64,000 nucleotides of DNA from the NCBI RefSeq assembly GCF_017303295.1, contig NZ_JAFKOK010000018.1:36980-100979 (forward strand). The letters are read 5' to 3'. Positions 16,756-26,881 of the stretch are shown here, one piece after another. The notes beneath the pieces were generated by a model. It had not been told where the DNA came from. It was given only the letters and a program-made list of their open reading frames with translations, and made no database searches. Made by a program: the position numbers and the translations under genes. The DNA comes from Rhodobacter sp. NTK016B (GTDB lineage Bacteria; Pseudomonadota; Alphaproteobacteria; Rhodobacterales; Rhodobacteraceae). The number at the start of each line of letters is the position of its first letter. The first letter of the stretch is position 1.

Positions 16756-17637
16756 TCAGGCCTCGGTATTGGCGAAAGCGGCGCGGTAATGCGCCATCTG
16801 CAACCGCGTCGCCAGCACCGCGTTCTTCATCAGCGTGGCCACCGTCACCGGGCCGACGCCGCCGGGCACCGGCGTGATCCAGCCCGCCACTTCGGCGCAG
16901 CTGTCGAAATCGGCATCGCCGACCGTTTTGCCATCAACCCGGTTGATGCCGATATCGATCAGCGCCGCCCCGGGTTTGAGCATGTCGCCCGTCACCAGCC
17001 CGGGCTTGCCGACCGCCACGAAGACCGCATCCGCGGCGCGGCTATGCATCGCCACCGAGCGGGTCATGTGGTGACACACCGTCACGGTCGCACCCAGCCC
17101 CATCAGCAGGAAGGCGATGGGCTTGCCGACGATCTCGCTATGACCGATCACCGTGACGTCCAGCCCTTCCAGCTTCAGCGGCAGGGTCTTCAGGATCTCG
17201 ACCGCCGCGACGGCGGTACAGGGCCCCAGCGCCAGATCGTTATAGACGATGTTGCCGATGGAGGACGGGTGCATGCCCTCGACATCCTTGAGCGGATGCA
17301 CGGCCTTTTGCAGCGTTTTCACAGGGATATGCGCGGGTAGCGGGCGCTGGATGATGATCCCGTTGACGCGCGGATCGGCGTTTAGCCCGTGCAGCACGCC
17401 CACCAGCTGCTCCATCGAGATCGTTTCGGGATAATTGCGCGCCTCGAATTCGACGCCCGAGGATTCCGCTGTCTTCTGCTGGTTGCGGACGTAAAGCTCG
17501 GCAGCGGCGGTATCGCCGACCGAGATCGACACCAGCCGGGGCTGCCAGCCCTGCTCGGCCAGTTCCCTGGCTTCGGTGACATTATCGGCGCGCATCTGCG
17601 CGGCGATGCCTTTTCCATCGATGATCGCGGCTCGCAT
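16756..17637 (-). CDS. folD: Divergent FolD paralog with substituted catalytic residues
   Basis: This 293-residue protein has the full FolD fold, including GIIIQRPLP, the Rossmann motif TVIGHSEIVGKP and the family end motif [15 protein letters not shown]. The tetrahydrofolate site differs from the canonical copy encoded just downstream. Tyr49 is kept, but the lysine four residues after it is Gln53 (YVRNQQK), and the aspartate of KDVDG is Glu120 (KDVEGMH). In characterised FolD/MTHFD1 proteins that lysine is the key residue for cyclohydrolase chemistry. This copy may therefore be a dehydrogenase-biased or differently specific enzyme. It heads a three-gene unit downstream of fhs. Confidence 0.88.
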   Translation of the reverse strand: MRAAIIDGKGIAAQMRADNVTEARELAEQGWQPRLVSISVGDTAAAELYVRNQQKTAESSGVEFEARNYPETISMEQLVGVLHGLNADPRVNGIIIQRPLPAHIPVKTLQKAVHPLKDVEGMHPSSIGNIVYNDLALGPCTAVAAVEILKTLPLKLEGLDVTVIGHSEIVGKPIAFLLMGLGATVTVCHHMTRSVAMHSRAADAVFVAVGKPGLVTGDMLKPGAALIDIGINRVDGKTVGDADFDSCAEVAGWITPVPGGVGPVTVATLMKNAVLATRLQMAHYRAAFANTEA

Positions 17638-17828
17638 GGATCTACTCCTGATCGCTGAGGACGTCGTGTTTCGGATCGCGGCGGCACCGGGGCCAGCCGA
17701 CGGTCAGGGCCGCAGCGGCTTTGCGATACCCCGACCCTGAATAAGCGCGACGGCCTTACCGCCGTGATAACCGATACCGGTCCGCGGGGACCGGGCGGTG
17801 AATAACGGCCCCGCGAAAGCGGGAAAGC

Positions 17829-17858
17829 GGGCCGGCAAGGGGGATCCCCTGCCGGCCC
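17829..17858 (-). terminator. Terminator downstream of fhs
   Basis: An inverted repeat (GGGCCGGCA / TGCCGGCCC) with an inner GGGG/CCCC pairing lies seven bases beyond the fhs stop on its coding strand. It makes a separate transcript of fhs plausible. Confidence 0.7.
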
Positions 17859-17864
17859 GTGCCA

Positions 17865-19541
17865 TCAGAACAGGCCTTCGACGAAGCCCGTGTCGTTGAT
17901 GCGGATCGTCTCGGCAGCCGGGGTGCGGGGCAGACCGGGCATGGTCATGATCTCACCGCAGATCACCACGATGAAGCCAGCCCCCGCCGACAGGCGCACT
18001 TCCCGAACCGGGACCGAATGGCCCGTGGGCGCGCCGCGCAGGTTGGGATCGGTCGAGAACGAATACTGCGTCTTCGCCATGCAGACCGGGAAGTGACCGT
18101 AGCCGGCGTCTTCCCACGCTTTGAGCTGCGCGCGGATCGACTTGTCGGCGATCACCTCGTCGGCGTGGTAGATGCGCTTGGCGACGGTTTCGATCTTCTC
18201 GAACAGGCTCATCTCGTCGGGATAGATCGGCGAGAAGTTCGAGGTGCCCGATTCCGCCATCGACACGACCTTGTGCGCCAGCTCTTCGATCCCGGCCGAG
18301 CCATGCGCCCAGTGCTTGCAGACGATCGCTTCCGCGCCCTGCTCGGCGACATAGGCCTTCACCGCTTCGATCTCGGCATCGGTATCGCTGTGGAAGTGGT
18401 TGATCGCCACGACCACCGGCACGCCGAAGCTCTTCACGTTCGAGATGTGGCGACCCAGGTTCGGGCAGCCTTTCTTGACCGCGTCGACATTCTCAGCGCC
18501 CAGATCGGCCTTGGCCACGCCGCCATTCATCTTCATCGCACGCACCGTGGCGACCAGAACCGACGCAGCGGGCGTCAGACCGGCTTTGCGGCACTTGATG
18601 TCGAAGAATTTCTCGGCGCCCAGATCGGCCCCGAAACCGGCTTCTGTGACGACGTAGTCGCCCAGTTTCAGCGCGGTCTTGGTGGCAATGACCGAGTTGC
18701 AGCCATGCGCGATGTTGGCGAACGGGCCGCCATGCACGAAGGCCGGATTGTTTTCCAGCGTCTGTACGAGGTTGGGCTGCATCGCGTCCTTGAGCAGGAC
18801 GGTCATCGCGCCATCGGCCTTGATGTCGCGGCAATAGATCGGCGTGCGCTCGCGGGTATAGGCCACGACGATGTCGCCCAGACGCTTCTGCAGGTCGGCC
18901 AGATCCTTGGACAGGCACAGGATCGCCATGACTTCCGACGCCACGGTGATGTCGAAGCCGGTCTGACGCGGGAAGCCGTTGGCCACGCCGCCGAGGCTGG
19001 TCACGGTGTCACGCAGCGCGCGGTCGTTCATGTCCATGACGCGGCGCCAGACAACGCGACGCTCGTCGATCTGCAGCGAATTGCCCCAGTAGATGTGGTT
19101 GTCGATCATCGCCGACAGCAGGTTATGCGCCGAGGTGATCGCGTGGAAATCGCCGGTGAAGTGGAGGTTCATTTCCTCCATCGGCACGACCTGAGCATAG
19201 CCACCGCCCGCAGCGCCGCCCTTCATGCCGAAGTTCGGGCCGAGCGAGGCTTCGCGGATACAAATCACGGCTTTCTTGCCGATGCGGTTCAGACCGTCGC
19301 CCAGACCGACCGTGGTCGTGGTCTTGCCTTCGCCCGCCGGGGTCGGGTTGATCGCGGTCACGAGGATCAGCTTGCCGTCGGGACGATCCGCCAGCGAGGT
19401 GATGAAATCCTGGCTGACCTTGGCCTTGTCGTGGCCATAGGGCAGCAGATCCGTCGCCGGAATGCCCAGTTTCTCGCCGATCTCCATGATCGGCTTTTTC
19501 TGCGCCTCGCGCGCGATCTCGATATCAGTCTTGAATGACAT
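17865..19541 (-). CDS. fhs: Formate-tetrahydrofolate ligase
   Basis: Fhs joins formate to tetrahydrofolate at the cost of ATP, giving 10-formyl-THF. With FolD it connects formate to the folate one-carbon pool, in either direction. The 558-residue length is normal. Visible motifs include the P-loop-like [14 protein letters not shown] near residue 70, [19 protein letters not shown], and the C-terminal [20 protein letters not shown] precedes the ATG at 19541. The gene is 228 bases upstream of folD2, with a terminator-like hairpin between them. A perfect palindrome, ATGTATACAT at 19596-19605, lies upstream in the likely promoter region. Confidence 0.96.
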   Translation of the reverse strand: MSFKTDIEIAREAQKKPIMEIGEKLGIPATDLLPYGHDKAKVSQDFITSLADRPDGKLILVTAINPTPAGEGKTTTTVGLGDGLNRIGKKAVICIREASLGPNFGMKGGAAGGGYAQVVPMEEMNLHFTGDFHAITSAHNLLSAMIDNHIYWGNSLQIDERRVVWRRVMDMNDRALRDTVTSLGGVANGFPRQTGFDITVASEVMAILCLSKDLADLQKRLGDIVVAYTRERTPIYCRDIKADGAMTVLLKDAMQPNLVQTLENNPAFVHGGPFANIAHGCNSVIATKTALKLGDYVVTEAGFGADLGAEKFFDIKCRKAGLTPAASVLVATVRAMKMNGGVAKADLGAENVDAVKKGCPNLGRHISNVKSFGVPVVVAINHFHSDTDAEIEAVKAYVAEQGAEAIVCKHWAHGSAGIEELAHKVVSMAESGTSNFSPIYPDEMSLFEKIETVAKRIYHADEVIADKSIRAQLKAWEDAGYGHFPVCMAKTQYSFSTDPNLRGAPTGHSVPVREVRLSAGAGFIVVICGEIMTMPGLPRTPAAETIRINDTGFVEGLF

Positions 19542-19668
19542 GGAAGCCCTCCCTGCACTTGCATGGCCTGCGCCAGACTTAGCGGCAGGGCGAGAATGTA
19601 TACATGCCTATTACGACCTGTCGGTGCCGTTTTCCGTCTCGTGGCGTTTCCGATCGGAAAGTCGCGTA

Positions 19669-20268
19669 TCACTCGGTGGTCGTCGTTTCCCGTTCCGCCC
19701 AGACCGGCTGATCGGGCACGAAAAGCCGCAGCCGGTCGCCCAGAGCGACCGCGCCCTCGGCCTCGACCCAGGCGGTCACGCCGCGCCGGTCCTTGGCTGC
19801 GGCCTTGAACGCCTTGCCGAAACCGGGATGCGCGGTCTCTATCGGGCGCGCGGGCAAGGTACAGGGGCGGTTTTCCATATCCACCGTGACCGAGGCGCCC
19901 GATTCCGCCAGCAGCCGCGACGATGGCGGGACATGGGTGAAATCGGGAATGCCGCGAATCACCATCGTCGCGCCGACCAGAGCCGGGTCCAGCGATTCCA
20001 GCCCCATTTCGGCGGCGATCCGGTCAAGCTCTTCGACCGACAGGATCGACAATTGCCGCGCGTTGCGAATGGGCGTGTTGCGCGGATAAAGCCCCAGCAC
20101 GCGCGAGCAGGACGGGCGCGTCATCCCGCCATGGGTTTCGCCCGCCGGGCCGTCAAAGGTCAGCTCCATCCGCTCGAGCGGCTGCGATTCCAGCGCGGCA
20201 TCGCGGTCGGGCACGATGCCCAGCCAGACGATTTCGGCCTCGTAACGGGTCTTGGCGAGCGCGGGCAT
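19669..20268 (-). CDS. MOSC-domain protein
   Basis: This 199-residue stand-alone MOSC (molybdenum cofactor sulfurase C-terminal) protein has the conserved cysteine in ENRPCTLP and the surrounding TVDMENRPC and KDRRGVTAWVE segments. MOSC proteins bind Moco or carry sulfur; stand-alone members include YiiM-type N-hydroxylated-base reductases, but no specific function can be assigned here. It lies between ftsH and fhs on the same strand, about 125 bases from each transcript boundary, and is probably expressed alone. Confidence 0.85.
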   Translation of the reverse strand: MPALAKTRYEAEIVWLGIVPDRDAALESQPLERMELTFDGPAGETHGGMTRPSCSRVLGLYPRNTPIRNARQLSILSVEELDRIAAEMGLESLDPALVGATMVIRGIPDFTHVPPSSRLLAESGASVTVDMENRPCTLPARPIETAHPGFGKAFKAAAKDRRGVTAWVEAEGAVALGDRLRLFVPDQPVWAERETTTTE

Positions 20269-20295
20269 GGCGACTTTCCTTTTCCTTCACACATG

Positions 20296-20328
20296 AAAAA
20301 GCCCGGCACCGTCGCGCGGTGCCGGGCT
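20296..20328 (-). terminator. Intrinsic terminator after ftsH
   Basis: On the reverse strand a 12-base perfect hairpin (AGCCCGGCACCG / CGGTGCCGGGCT) is followed by TTTTTC, 35 bases beyond the ftsH stop. It is the clearest intrinsic terminator in the window. Confidence 0.9.
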
Positions 20329-20362
20329 GAATGCAAGGGCGGATCAGCGATCCGTCATGGCG

Positions 20363-22279
20363 TCAGGCGCTCGGATTGGGCTCCATCCCGCCATCATCGC
20401 CGCGCGGACGCGGACGCGTTTTCGGGATCGACGCGACCGACGGCAAACCACCGCCTGAATTCGCCGAATCGTCCTCGTCGCGGCCCGGACCCTCGCCGCG
20501 CATCACGCGGGTGATTTCCGAACCGGTCAGCGTCTCGTATTCCAGCAGACCCTGCGCGAGGTTTTCCAGCTCGTCGGCATTCTCGGTCAGAATGCGCTTG
20601 GCGGTCTGGTAGCCCTCGTCGACGATCTTGCGGACTTCCTGGTCGATCTTCTTCTGGGTTTCCTGGCTGGCATTCGACCCGCCCGAGTAGTTCCCCAGAT
20701 AGGATTGCTGCTCATTGGCATAGTCGATATGGCCCAGCTCTTCCGAGAAGCCGAACTGCGTCACCATCGCGCGGGCGATCTTGGTCACCTGCTGGATGTC
20801 CGACGACGCGCCCGAGGTCACGTTTTCCTTGCCGAAGATCAGCTCCTCAGCCACCTTGCCGCCCATCGCCATGGCGATCTTCGACTTGTACTTGGTGTAG
20901 GTCACGCTCAGCTGATCGCGCTCGGGCAGCGACAGCACCAGACCCAGTGCGCGACCGCGCGGGATGATCGTCGCCTTGTGGATCGGATCGTGCTGCGGGA
21001 CGTGCAGGCCGACGACCGCGTGGCCGGCTTCGTGATACGCGGTGAGCTTCTTTTCGTCCTCGGTCATGACCATGGACCGTCGCTCGGCCCCCATCATCAC
21101 CTTGTCTTTGGCATCCTCGAAGTCCTGCATCGTGACAAAGCGGCGGTTCTTGCGCGCGGCCATCAGCGCCGCCTCGTTCACGAGGTTGGCCAGATCCGCA
21201 CCCGAGAAGCCCGGCGTGCCCCGCGCGATGATGCGCAGATCCACGTTCGGCCCCAGAGGCACCTTGCGGGCATGGACGCCCAGAATCCGCTCGCGGCCCT
21301 TGATGTCGGGATTGGGCACCTGCACCTGACGGTCGAAACGACCGGGACGCAGCAGCGCGGGGTCAAGAACGTCGGGGCGGTTGGTCGCGGCGACGATGAT
21401 GATGCCTTCATTGGCCTCGAAACCGTCCATCTCGACCAGAAGCTGGTTCAGCGTCTGCTCGCGCTCGTCATTGCCGCCGCCATAGCCCACGCCGCGCGAC
21501 CGGCCCACGGCGTCGATCTCGTCGATGAACACGATGCAGGGCGCGTTTTTCTTGGCCTGCTCGAACATGTCGCGCACACGGCTGGCGCCGACACCCACGA
21601 ACATCTCGACGAAGTCCGAGCCCGAGATGGTGAAGAACGGCACGCCCGCCTCGCCCGCAATCGCGCGCGCCAGCAGCGTCTTACCGGTCCCCGGAGGGCC
21701 CACCAGCAGCGCGCCTTTCGGGATCTTGCCGCCGAGACGGCTGAATTTCTGCGGGTTGCGCAGGAATTCGACGATCTCTTCAAGCTCTTCCTTGGCTTCA
21801 TCAATGCCCGCGACATCGTCGAAGGTCACGCGGCCATGCTTTTCGGTCAGCAGCTTGGCCTTGGACTTGCCAAAGCCCATCGCGCCACCGCGGCCACCGC
21901 CCTGCATGCGGTTCATGAAGAATATCCACACGCCGATCAGCAGCAGGAAGGGCAGCCAGACCGACAGCGCCGACATCAGGCCCGACCGCTCTTGCGGGCG
22001 CGCCTCGACGGCGACGTCGGATTCCAGAAGCCGTTCGGTCGGGTTCTCGCCCGAGGGGCGAATGGTCGTATAGGCGGTGCCCGAACGGTCGGTCACGCGC
22101 AGCGTCTCGCCGTCGATCACGACCCGGCTCACGTCACCGGCCTCGACCCTTTGCAGGAAATCCGAATAGCCGATGCTCCGCCCGCTGCTCGTCGTGGACC
22201 CGTTGTTGAACAACGTGAACAGAACGATCATCAGGAAGAACAGCACGATCCAGAAGGCGAAATTGCGCGCGTTGCCCAC
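20363..22279 (-). CDS. ftsH: ATP-dependent zinc metalloprotease FtsH
   Basis: FtsH is the membrane-anchored hexameric protease that degrades damaged membrane proteins and regulatory substrates. The 638-residue protein has two transmembrane segments (about residues 7-24 and 102-122) flanking a periplasmic domain. The AAA+ domain has Walker A GPPGTGKT at 194-201, Walker B IVFIDEID near 251, and a second region of homology near 310. The zinc site HEAGH is at 416-420. The start is GTG at 22279. The gene follows tilS, an arrangement common in proteobacteria, and ends at a strong terminator. Confidence 0.97.
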   Translation of the reverse strand: MGNARNFAFWIVLFFLMIVLFTLFNNGSTTSSGRSIGYSDFLQRVEAGDVSRVVIDGETLRVTDRSGTAYTTIRPSGENPTERLLESDVAVEARPQERSGLMSALSVWLPFLLLIGVWIFFMNRMQGGGRGGAMGFGKSKAKLLTEKHGRVTFDDVAGIDEAKEELEEIVEFLRNPQKFSRLGGKIPKGALLVGPPGTGKTLLARAIAGEAGVPFFTISGSDFVEMFVGVGASRVRDMFEQAKKNAPCIVFIDEIDAVGRSRGVGYGGGNDEREQTLNQLLVEMDGFEANEGIIIVAATNRPDVLDPALLRPGRFDRQVQVPNPDIKGRERILGVHARKVPLGPNVDLRIIARGTPGFSGADLANLVNEAALMAARKNRRFVTMQDFEDAKDKVMMGAERRSMVMTEDEKKLTAYHEAGHAVVGLHVPQHDPIHKATIIPRGRALGLVLSLPERDQLSVTYTKYKSKIAMAMGGKVAEELIFGKENVTSGASSDIQQVTKIARAMVTQFGFSEELGHIDYANEQQSYLGNYSGGSNASQETQKKIDQEVRKIVDEGYQTAKRILTENADELENLAQGLLEYETLTGSEITRVMRGEGPGRDEDDSANSGGGLPSVASIPKTRPRPRGDDGGMEPNPSA

Positions 22280-22346
22280 GGGGCTCTCCCAAAAACGACG
22301 GCCCTAGGGGCCAGATGGGCATAAGATAGTGATGCGGCGGGTGACT

Positions 22347-23600
22347 TCAATGCGATTGTGACGGCTTGTCTTGGATCGCGGCGACAGGTCGCGCAGTCAG
22401 CGCCCATCCTTCGGGCCAGAAAACCAGCGGCGCGGCCAGCAGCGCCTCGTTGCGCCAGATCGCCGGCAATCCCGCCAGTACCTTGCGCGGCAGCCCGGTT
22501 TCGCGCGGATGCGGATGCCAACCGTCACGCGCCTGTCGTCCCAGCTGCGCCAGCCCCGATTCGCCCAATGCGCGAATCACAGCGCCCTCCGCCGCCGCTG
22601 CATCCGGCGCTTGCGCCTGCCACCGTCCGTCCCAGCATTCGCCGACCGGCGCGCTCAGCCGGGCCACCGCCTGAGCCTCGCGCGCAAGATACCAGTCCCC
22701 GCCTTCGCGCCACAAAACGCAGCCCATCAGCGGGCCCTCACCCGCCGACAGCCAGCGCTGCAACGCGTCGAAACGCGGGCGGTACGCCGCGCCCGACAAC
22801 GCCATCGCCAGATGCGCCATGACCCGCGCACGGATCTCGTCGACCTCGCCCGCCAAAGCGCCGCGCACGATCAGCACGCCCCGCTCTTCGCGCAGGTCGC
22901 GCGCGAGCACCGCCTGCGCCTGCGCGTCCAGCGCCGCACGCGCGCGCTGCATCCGCCCGGCAGTGCGCACCAGCCCGCCTGCCTCGATCCCCAGCGCCTG
23001 CAGCTCGGCCAGCGCCCGGCGCGCCCGCACCCGCAGAAAGCGCGGATCGGCATTCGTCGGATCCTCGACCCAACCTACGCCGCGCGCCCTCAACGCCGTC
23101 CGCAGATCCCCGCGCGAAACATCGAGAAACGGGCGCAGCCACAACACCCCCTCGGCATGCCGCCGCGCCGCCATGCCCGACAGCCCGTCCACGCCCGAGC
23201 CCCGCGCCAGCCGCATCAGCACCGTCTCGGCCTGATCGTCGCGGGTATGCGCTAGCACGACCGCTCCCACGCGCTCCTGCGCCCAGCCCGCGATCAGGCC
23301 GATCCGCGCCGCGCGCGCCGCATCCATCAGATTGCCGCCCTGCGGCCCGGCCTCCCAGCGCAGGATGTCATGCGCCACACCCAGCCGCGCACAAAGCGCC
23401 GCGACGCCGGCCGCTTCCGCCGCCGCCTCGGGCCGCAAGCCGTGATCCACCGTCACTGCCGCCACCCGCCCGGGCCCCAGAGCCTCGACCGCCAGCACCA
23501 AAGCCGCTACCGAATCCCCGCCGCCCGAGACCGCGATACCCACGCGCGCGATCCCGTCGCAGGCCGTGCGCATCAACGACAAAAGGGCCGGGTCCGTCAC
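22347..23600 (-). CDS. tilS: tRNA(Ile)-lysidine synthetase
   Basis: TilS modifies C34 of the minor isoleucine tRNA to lysidine so that it reads AUA. The 417-residue protein has the N-type ATP pyrophosphatase motif SGGGDS near residue 25, the VDHGLRPEA segment and the HTRDDQAETVLMRLARGSG segment that contains the catalytic His and Asp. C-terminal domains are less conserved, as usual. The start is GTG at 23600, preceded by GGGGCAGGG. A copy of the window's intergenic repeat lies directly upstream. YbgF/CpoB, often found between pal and tilS, is absent. Confidence 0.93.
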   Translation of the reverse strand: MTDPALLSLMRTACDGIARVGIAVSGGGDSVAALVLAVEALGPGRVAAVTVDHGLRPEAAAEAAGVAALCARLGVAHDILRWEAGPQGGNLMDAARAARIGLIAGWAQERVGAVVLAHTRDDQAETVLMRLARGSGVDGLSGMAARRHAEGVLWLRPFLDVSRGDLRTALRARGVGWVEDPTNADPRFLRVRARRALAELQALGIEAGGLVRTAGRMQRARAALDAQAQAVLARDLREERGVLIVRGALAGEVDEIRARVMAHLAMALSGAAYRPRFDALQRWLSAGEGPLMGCVLWREGGDWYLAREAQAVARLSAPVGECWDGRWQAQAPDAAAAEGAVIRALGESGLAQLGRQARDGWHPHPRETGLPRKVLAGLPAIWRNEALLAAPLVFWPEGWALTARPVAAIQDKPSQSH

Positions 23601-23609
23601 GACCCTGCC

Positions 23610-23664
23610 CCATCTTTAATCTCGAAATATCCTCGGGGGGTCCGGGGGGCAGACAGCCCCCCGG
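23610..23664. repeat. REP-like intergenic element, copy 1
   Basis: This copy contains the shared core (ATCTTTAATC, then CGAAATATCCTCGGGGG) followed by a 9-base hairpin (CCGGGGGGC / GCCCCCCGG) at 23642-23664. It lies between the pal stop and the tilS start. Confidence 0.8.
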
Positions 23665-23691
23665 CCTCTCCATCCGCGCGTGCCATCGGGC

Positions 23692-24192
23692 TCAGCGCGA
23701 AACCACCGTCACCGCGCGGCGGTTCAGGTCCCAGCAGCGCTGTTGGGCGCAGACCTCGATCGGGCGCTCCTTGCCATAGCTCACGGTGCGCAGGCGCGCG
23801 GCGCTGACGCCTTCCTGCATCAGGAATTGCTGCACGCGCGCCGCCCGGCGGGCGCCCAGCGCGACGTTGTATTCGCGGGTGCCGCGTTCGTCGGCATGGC
23901 CTTCGATCAGGATCTGGTAATCGGGATAGCGATTAAGCCACGCCGCCTGCGTCCGCAGGATCGTCATCGCCTGCGGCGACAGCTCGCTCGAATCGACGGT
24001 GAAGTTCACCGTGTCGCCGATCGTCTGGTTAAAATAAGCGATCGAGGTCGGATCGCTCGGATCGCCCAGCGCGGTCGAGCCGATCCCGCCCATGCCGCCG
24101 GTCGGCTCGTCGTAATCGCCGCCGCGGGGGTTGTTACACGCGGCCAGCGCCAGCGCGGCCACGACCAGAATGGCCTTCGTCAGAAGTTGCAT
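23692..24192 (-). CDS. pal: Peptidoglycan-associated lipoprotein Pal
   Basis: Pal anchors the outer membrane to peptidoglycan and is the outer-membrane end of the Tol-Pal system. The 166-residue lipoprotein has lipobox LAAC (Cys near residue 19) and a C-terminal OmpA domain (about 55-160) with VNFTVDSSELSP, IEGHADERGTREYN, LGARRAARVQQFL and the NRRAVTVVSR end. It follows tolB by 142 bases. All features match the family. Confidence 0.96.
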   Translation of the reverse strand: MQLLTKAILVVAALALAACNNPRGGDYDEPTGGMGGIGSTALGDPSDPTSIAYFNQTIGDTVNFTVDSSELSPQAMTILRTQAAWLNRYPDYQILIEGHADERGTREYNVALGARRAARVQQFLMQEGVSAARLRTVSYGKERPIEVCAQQRCWDLNRRAVTVVSR

Positions 24193-24334
24193 GTCTCTCG
24201 TCCTTTTTTATCCGCCGTTATCCACGTTTGCCGGGCCGGCCTCGGGCACAGTCTATCAGAGGCCGTGCGACTGGGGAATCGGGCGCAGATCACGTTGCGC
24301 GGCGTTCTGCGTGTCCTGACAGGGCGCGCCGCGA

Positions 24335-25657
24335 TCAGGGCAGAAGCGGCGACCATGACGGGTCCGAGGCCGGCCCCGGTGTCGGGATGCGGCGCAGGTT
24401 GCGTCCGGTGATATCGACCGACATCAGCAGCGCATTCGCGCCAGGCTCTTCGCGGGTAAACATGATGACGCGGCCATTGGGCGACCAGGTGGGACCCTCG
24501 TCGAGATAGCTCGCCGTCAGCAGCCGCTCGTTCGAGCCATCGGTGCGCATCACGCCGATGTGGAAGCGCCCGTTATGCTGCTTGGTAAAGGCGATCATGT
24601 CGCCGCGCGGCGACCAGACCGGCGTCGAATAGCGCCCCTGCCCCTGACTGATGCGGTAGGCCGTGCCACCCTGCAGGGACATCGTGTAGAGCTGCGAATT
24701 GCCCGAGCGGTCGCTTTCGAAAACCACCCGCTGCCCGTCGGGCGAGAAGCTGGGCGCGGTGTCGATCGCCTCGGTCTGGGTCAGCTGCCAGCGCTGGCCC
24801 GAGGCCACGTTGAGCAGGTAGAGATCGGTCCGCCCGTCCACCGATAGCGAATAGACCACCGATTGGCCGTCGGGCGAGAAGCGCGGCGCAAAGGTCATCG
24901 TGCCGGGCTGATCGCCGATCATCCGCCGCGAGCGCGAGGCGACATCCATCAGATAGATCCGCGGAAAGCCGGTCTCGTAGCTGGTGAACAGGATCCTGTC
25001 GCCGGTGGGCGAGAAACGCGGCGCAAAGGCCAAGGCGGTGCCGTCGGTCAGGTATTGCACGTTCTCGCCGTCCTGATCCATGATCGCCACCTGTTTGCGG
25101 CGGTTATTGGCAGGGCCGCTCTCGGCGATGAAGACGACGCGACTGTCGAAATAGCCGCTCTCGCCGGTCAGCCGCATATAGACCTGATCCGAAACCCGGT
25201 GCGCCATCCGGCGCCAGGCCTGCGTTGAGCCGTCAAGCTGCAGCCCGTCGCCCAGTTGCTGGCCCGACACCACATCGAACAGCCGGAATTTCACGGTGAT
25301 CTGCTGGCCGTTCACGCGCACCGCGCCGGTAATCAGCGCCCGTGCGCTGATGGCGCGCCAGTCCGAGAACTGCACCGGGCTGTCGAAACTGCCGATCCGG
25401 CCGATATGCGCGCTGGTCGGGATCTCGCGCAGCAGTCCGGTGCTCGACAGGTTGTTGGCGATCACCCGCGCGATCGAGGCGGCATATTCGCCGCCTGCCG
25501 CGTTTTCCGGCACGAAATCGGGGATCGCGAAGGGAACCGGCTCGATCACGCCTTCGGTGATCTCGATCCTCAGGGGCTGCTGCGCCATCGCGGCGCGCGG
25601 CGCAAGCGCCAGACCGGCCAGAAGGCCAAGCACGGGGCGGCGGGAAATCTGGGTCAT
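24335..25657 (-). CDS. tolB: Tol-Pal translocation protein TolB
   Basis: TolB is the periplasmic beta-propeller that links TolA to Pal. The 440-residue protein has a leader with SRRPVLGLL, suggesting Tat export, cleaved near AMAQ. The N-terminal domain is about residues 25-165, followed by a six-bladed WD40-like/PD40 propeller with repeats such as [15 protein letters not shown] and [14 protein letters not shown]. The ATG at 25657 overlaps the tolA stop by four bases. The longer upstream frame falls inside tolA. Confidence 0.96.
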   Translation of the reverse strand: MTQISRRPVLGLLAGLALAPRAAMAQQPLRIEITEGVIEPVPFAIPDFVPENAAGGEYAASIARVIANNLSSTGLLREIPTSAHIGRIGSFDSPVQFSDWRAISARALITGAVRVNGQQITVKFRLFDVVSGQQLGDGLQLDGSTQAWRRMAHRVSDQVYMRLTGESGYFDSRVVFIAESGPANNRRKQVAIMDQDGENVQYLTDGTALAFAPRFSPTGDRILFTSYETGFPRIYLMDVASRSRRMIGDQPGTMTFAPRFSPDGQSVVYSLSVDGRTDLYLLNVASGQRWQLTQTEAIDTAPSFSPDGQRVVFESDRSGNSQLYTMSLQGGTAYRISQGQGRYSTPVWSPRGDMIAFTKQHNGRFHIGVMRTDGSNERLLTASYLDEGPTWSPNGRVIMFTREEPGANALLMSVDITGRNLRRIPTPGPASDPSWSPLLP

Positions 25658-26874
25658 CGCGTACTCATCCGGGCTGGGTTGAAGGTGATTTCGACCAGAC
25701 GCCACTGGTCATAAAGATCCGAGGGAAGGCCATAGCCGTTCGTACCACATTGCACGATGGCCTGTCGCCCCGCGTCGAAAGCGGCCTGCTGAGCGCCCGC
25801 CGATCCGCCCGAAGCGCTGACCTGACGGATGCTCGATTCCACGGGCCGGGCATCGGGCGTCATCTCGAAGGCGATGGTGATCACGACGTTCAGCGCCTCG
25901 GTCGACAGGATGCCGACATTCCAGCATTGCTCGACGCTCAGGCGCAGGCCGTCCATGTCCGCCTGGCTCAATGAGCCGCCGGACTGACCCAGCGCGCCGC
26001 CCAGAGCCCCGTCCAGCGATCCGCCAAGGGCTTGCGCCAGCGCGTCCTCGACCGCCGAGGCGCTCGGTCCCTGCGTATCGGGTTCCGGTTCGGGCTGCGG
26101 TTCGGGTTCCGGCGTGGGCGTTGGGGTCGGCGTGGGTTCCGGTTCCGCCGCGGCGACCTGCTGGGGACGCTGCTGCGGGCGGGCGCGCGGACGCATCGAG
26201 ACCTCGGGCGCGGTCGCGGTGCGCTGCGCGGGCTGGGTCTCGTCGATCGTCGTGGCCTCGGTCACCGTCTCGGTCGCAGCCGCCTCGCGCTGCGTGGCTT
26301 CCTGCGCTTCGGGCGCATCGACCGAGGCTTCCGCATCGGGCGTGATCGCGGCCTGATCGGTCGGCGCGGTGACAATGTCGGGGTCGGGCGTCGGCGCGGC
26401 ATCGGGCGCGACGCGCTCGGCATCGGGCTGGACCGGCGTCAGCGCGGCGTCGGGCGTCACACTGGGCGCCGTCACCGCAGCCTGCGGAGGCTCGGGGGCG
26501 GGCGCAGGCGGCGCGGGTTCAGGCTCGGGCGCCGGAGGCGGCGGCGGCGGGGCGACGGGTTCCGGCGTCGCCACAGGCTCGGGCCGGGCGACCGGCGCGG
26601 GCGTCTGGACCGGAGCAGGCTCGGGTGTGGGTTCGGGTGTGGGTTCGGGTTCGGGCGCCGGGGCGGGTTCGGGCGCAGCCTCAGCCGGTGCCGGCTGCGA
26701 CATCGCGGCGAAATCGCTCTCGGACACGATGGCGACCTCGGTCACCTCGGGCATCATCGAGTGATCGGGCGCCGCGAAGATATCGAACACCATGATCCAG
26801 ACGATCAGCCCGCCATGCAGCAGGGCCGAGACCTTCTGTCCCGTGTTCATCTGAGCCAGTGAGAACGACGCCAT
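25654..26874 (-). CDS. tolA: TolA-like protein of the Tol-Pal system
   Basis: TolA bridges inner and outer membranes and transmits proton-motive energy from TolQR. The 406-residue protein has an N-terminal transmembrane segment (about residues 14-34). A long Pro/Glu/Ala/Thr-rich central region (about 60-280) shows many EPxP repeats in place of the Ala/Lys helix of E. coli TolA. The compact C-terminal domain (about 300-400) has [17 protein letters not shown]. The extended proline-rich linker is common in alphaproteobacteria. It overlaps tolB by four bases. Confidence 0.92.
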   Translation of the reverse strand: MASFSLAQMNTGQKVSALLHGGLIVWIMVFDIFAAPDHSMMPEVTEVAIVSESDFAAMSQPAPAEAAPEPAPAPEPEPTPEPTPEPAPVQTPAPVARPEPVATPEPVAPPPPPPAPEPEPAPPAPAPEPPQAAVTAPSVTPDAALTPVQPDAERVAPDAAPTPDPDIVTAPTDQAAITPDAEASVDAPEAQEATQREAAATETVTEATTIDETQPAQRTATAPEVSMRPRARPQQRPQQVAAAEPEPTPTPTPTPEPEPQPEPEPDTQGPSASAVEDALAQALGGSLDGALGGALGQSGGSLSQADMDGLRLSVEQCWNVGILSTEALNVVITIAFEMTPDARPVESSIRQVSASGGSAGAQQAAFDAGRQAIVQCGTNGYGLPSDLYDQWRLVEITFNPARMSTR

Positions 26875-26881
26875 GGTATAT

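Noticed and set aside
17859..19538. Forward open frame (about 559 codons) opposite fhs
   Set aside because: Same pattern of antisense frame against a highly conserved gene, caused by high GC at third positions.
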